From an uncultured Burkholderiales bacterium (GTDB taxonomy: Bacteria > Pseudomonadota > Gammaproteobacteria > Burkholderiales > Burkholderiaceae_C): a stretch of DNA of 14,117 bases. Made by a program: the position numbers and the translations under genes. A model generated the notes under the pieces. That model was not told where the DNA came from, made no database searches, and saw nothing but the letters and a program-made list of their open reading frames with translations. The stretch is from assembly GCA_937927685.1 (NCBI GenBank), contig CALBSC010000041.1, forward strand, positions 1-14,117, read 5' to 3'. This document shows positions 13,343-14,117 of the stretch, in pieces (positions within the stretch are counted from its first letter, which is position 1; every line of letters starts with the position of its first letter).

Positions 13343-14117
13343 ATGTCCACACACATTTCCCTCTCGCGTTACCTGGTCGAAGAGCAGCGCCTGCACGGCA
13401 AAATCCCTGCTCAGTTGCGCCTGTTGCTGGAGGTGGTGGCCCGTGCTTGCAAAGGCATCAGCCATGCGGTCAACAAAGGCGCCTTGGGCGATGTCATGGG
13501 TTCCGCTGGCAGCGAGAACGTTCAAGGTGAAGTCCAGAAAAAACTGGACATCATTGCCAACGAAGTGCTGATCGAAGCCAACGAGTGGGGCGGTCACTTG
13601 GCGGCCATGGCCTCGGAAGAAATGGACAGCATTTATGTCGTGCCCAACCGCTACCCGCAAGGCGAATATCTGTTGCTGTTTGACCCTCTGGATGGTTCCA
13701 GCAACATCGACGTGAACGTCAGCATCGGTACGATTTTCAGTGTGCTGCAAAAACCCGACGGCAGCAATGCGGTCACCGAGCAAGACTTTTTGCAATCAGG
13801 GGCCAAACAAGTGGCCGCCGGGTACTGTGTGTATGGACCGCAAACCATGCTGGTGCTGACTGTGGGTGACGGGGTGGTGATGTTCACCTTGGACCGGGAA
13901 CAAGGCTCCTTCGTTTTGACGCATGAAAAAGTGCAAATCCCGGCTGACACTCAGGAATTTGCCATCAACATGAGCAACATGCGCCATTGGGCGCTACCGG
14001 TCAAACGCTATGTGGACGAATGCCTGCAAGGCCAGGAGGGTGTGCGCGGCAAGAACTTCAACATGCGCTGGATCGCCAGCATGGTGGCCGATGTGCACCG
14101 CATTTTGATGCGCGGCG
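13343..14117 (+). CDS. fbp: Fructose-1,6-bisphosphatase class I (partial, cut by window end)
   Basis: FBPase removes the 1-phosphate of fructose 1,6-bisphosphate in gluconeogenesis and in the Calvin cycle. AAGGA sits about 7 bases before the ATG. The first 258 residues are present; the family has about 335, so roughly the last quarter lies beyond the edge. Visible are the metal-binding glutamates in ASEEMD (92-93), the phosphatase signature DPLDGSSNIDVN from residue 114, a GYCVYGPQTMLVLT strand and NMSNMRHW, with GKNFNMRWIASMVADVHRIL near the cut. It follows pepN in the same direction. No Calvin-cycle genes are in view, so a gluconeogenic role is the default. Its base composition matches the second half of pepN rather than the genes to the left. 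Confidence 0.96.
   Translation, partial: MSTHISLSRYLVEEQRLHGKIPAQLRLLLEVVARACKGISHAVNKGALGDVMGSAGSENVQGEVQKKLDIIANEVLIEANEWGGHLAAMASEEMDSIYVVPNRYPQGEYLLLFDPLDGSSNIDVNVSIGTIFSVLQKPDGSNAVTEQDFLQSGAKQVAAGYCVYGPQTMLVLTVGDGVVMFTLDREQGSFVLTHEKVQIPADTQEFAINMSNMRHWALPVKRYVDECLQGQEGVRGKNFNMRWIASMVADVHRILMRG

Noticed and set aside
1..14117. tRNA genes, CRISPR arrays, insertion sequences, prophage or defence genes
   Set aside because: I looked in all gaps and on both strands; no cloverleaf, spaced repeats, transposase motifs or terminal inverted repeats were seen.

Overview
The window is a chromosomal, housekeeping-gene stretch that looks like Burkholderiales, most likely Comamonadaceae. This rests on the protein sequences, the high GC of most genes, and the gene order (rpsO-pnp, ybiB-cobA, prfB-pepN-fbp). 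It contains no mobile element, CRISPR array, tRNA or rRNA that I can recognise. It reads like a metagenome contig, because its left edge is chimeric.

Left arm, minus strand, read right to left from 5768: an orphan periplasmic substrate-binding protein of the branched-chain amino acid type (4362-5768), a PLP-dependent class I/II aminotransferase (3070-4260), ribosomal protein S15 (rpsO, 2647-2907), a 251-bp leader packed with hairpins, then polynucleotide phosphorylase (pnp, from 2395). The pnp reading frame does not finish as PNPase. At about 677-691, inside the KH-domain GXXG motif, it passes in frame into the second half of an actinobacterial-type ABC-F ATPase that runs off the left edge.

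Middle: a small heat-shock protein (5832-6218, plus) converges on and overlaps tsaD (6205-7266, minus; tRNA t6A synthesis). After a 239-bp gap holding a 12-bp tandem repeat come ybiB (7506-8438) and cobA/SUMT (8444-9250), plus strand, 5 bp apart and probably co-transcribed.

Right arm, plus strand: prfB (release factor 2, 9402-10506) with a textbook autoregulatory +1 frameshift site, pepN (M1 aminopeptidase N, 10601-13306), and class I fructose-1,6-bisphosphatase (fbp, from 13343, cut by the window end). GC content and leucine codon choice drop part-way through pepN, near 11510, and stay lower to the end. This could be a second join between related genomes or a recombination tract.

I found no convincing undescribed system. 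The points most worth checking are the in-frame pnp/ABC-F chimera, the composition break in pepN, the near-identical leaderless-type promoter motifs before the aminotransferase and tsaD, and the four consecutive hairpins in the pnp leader.
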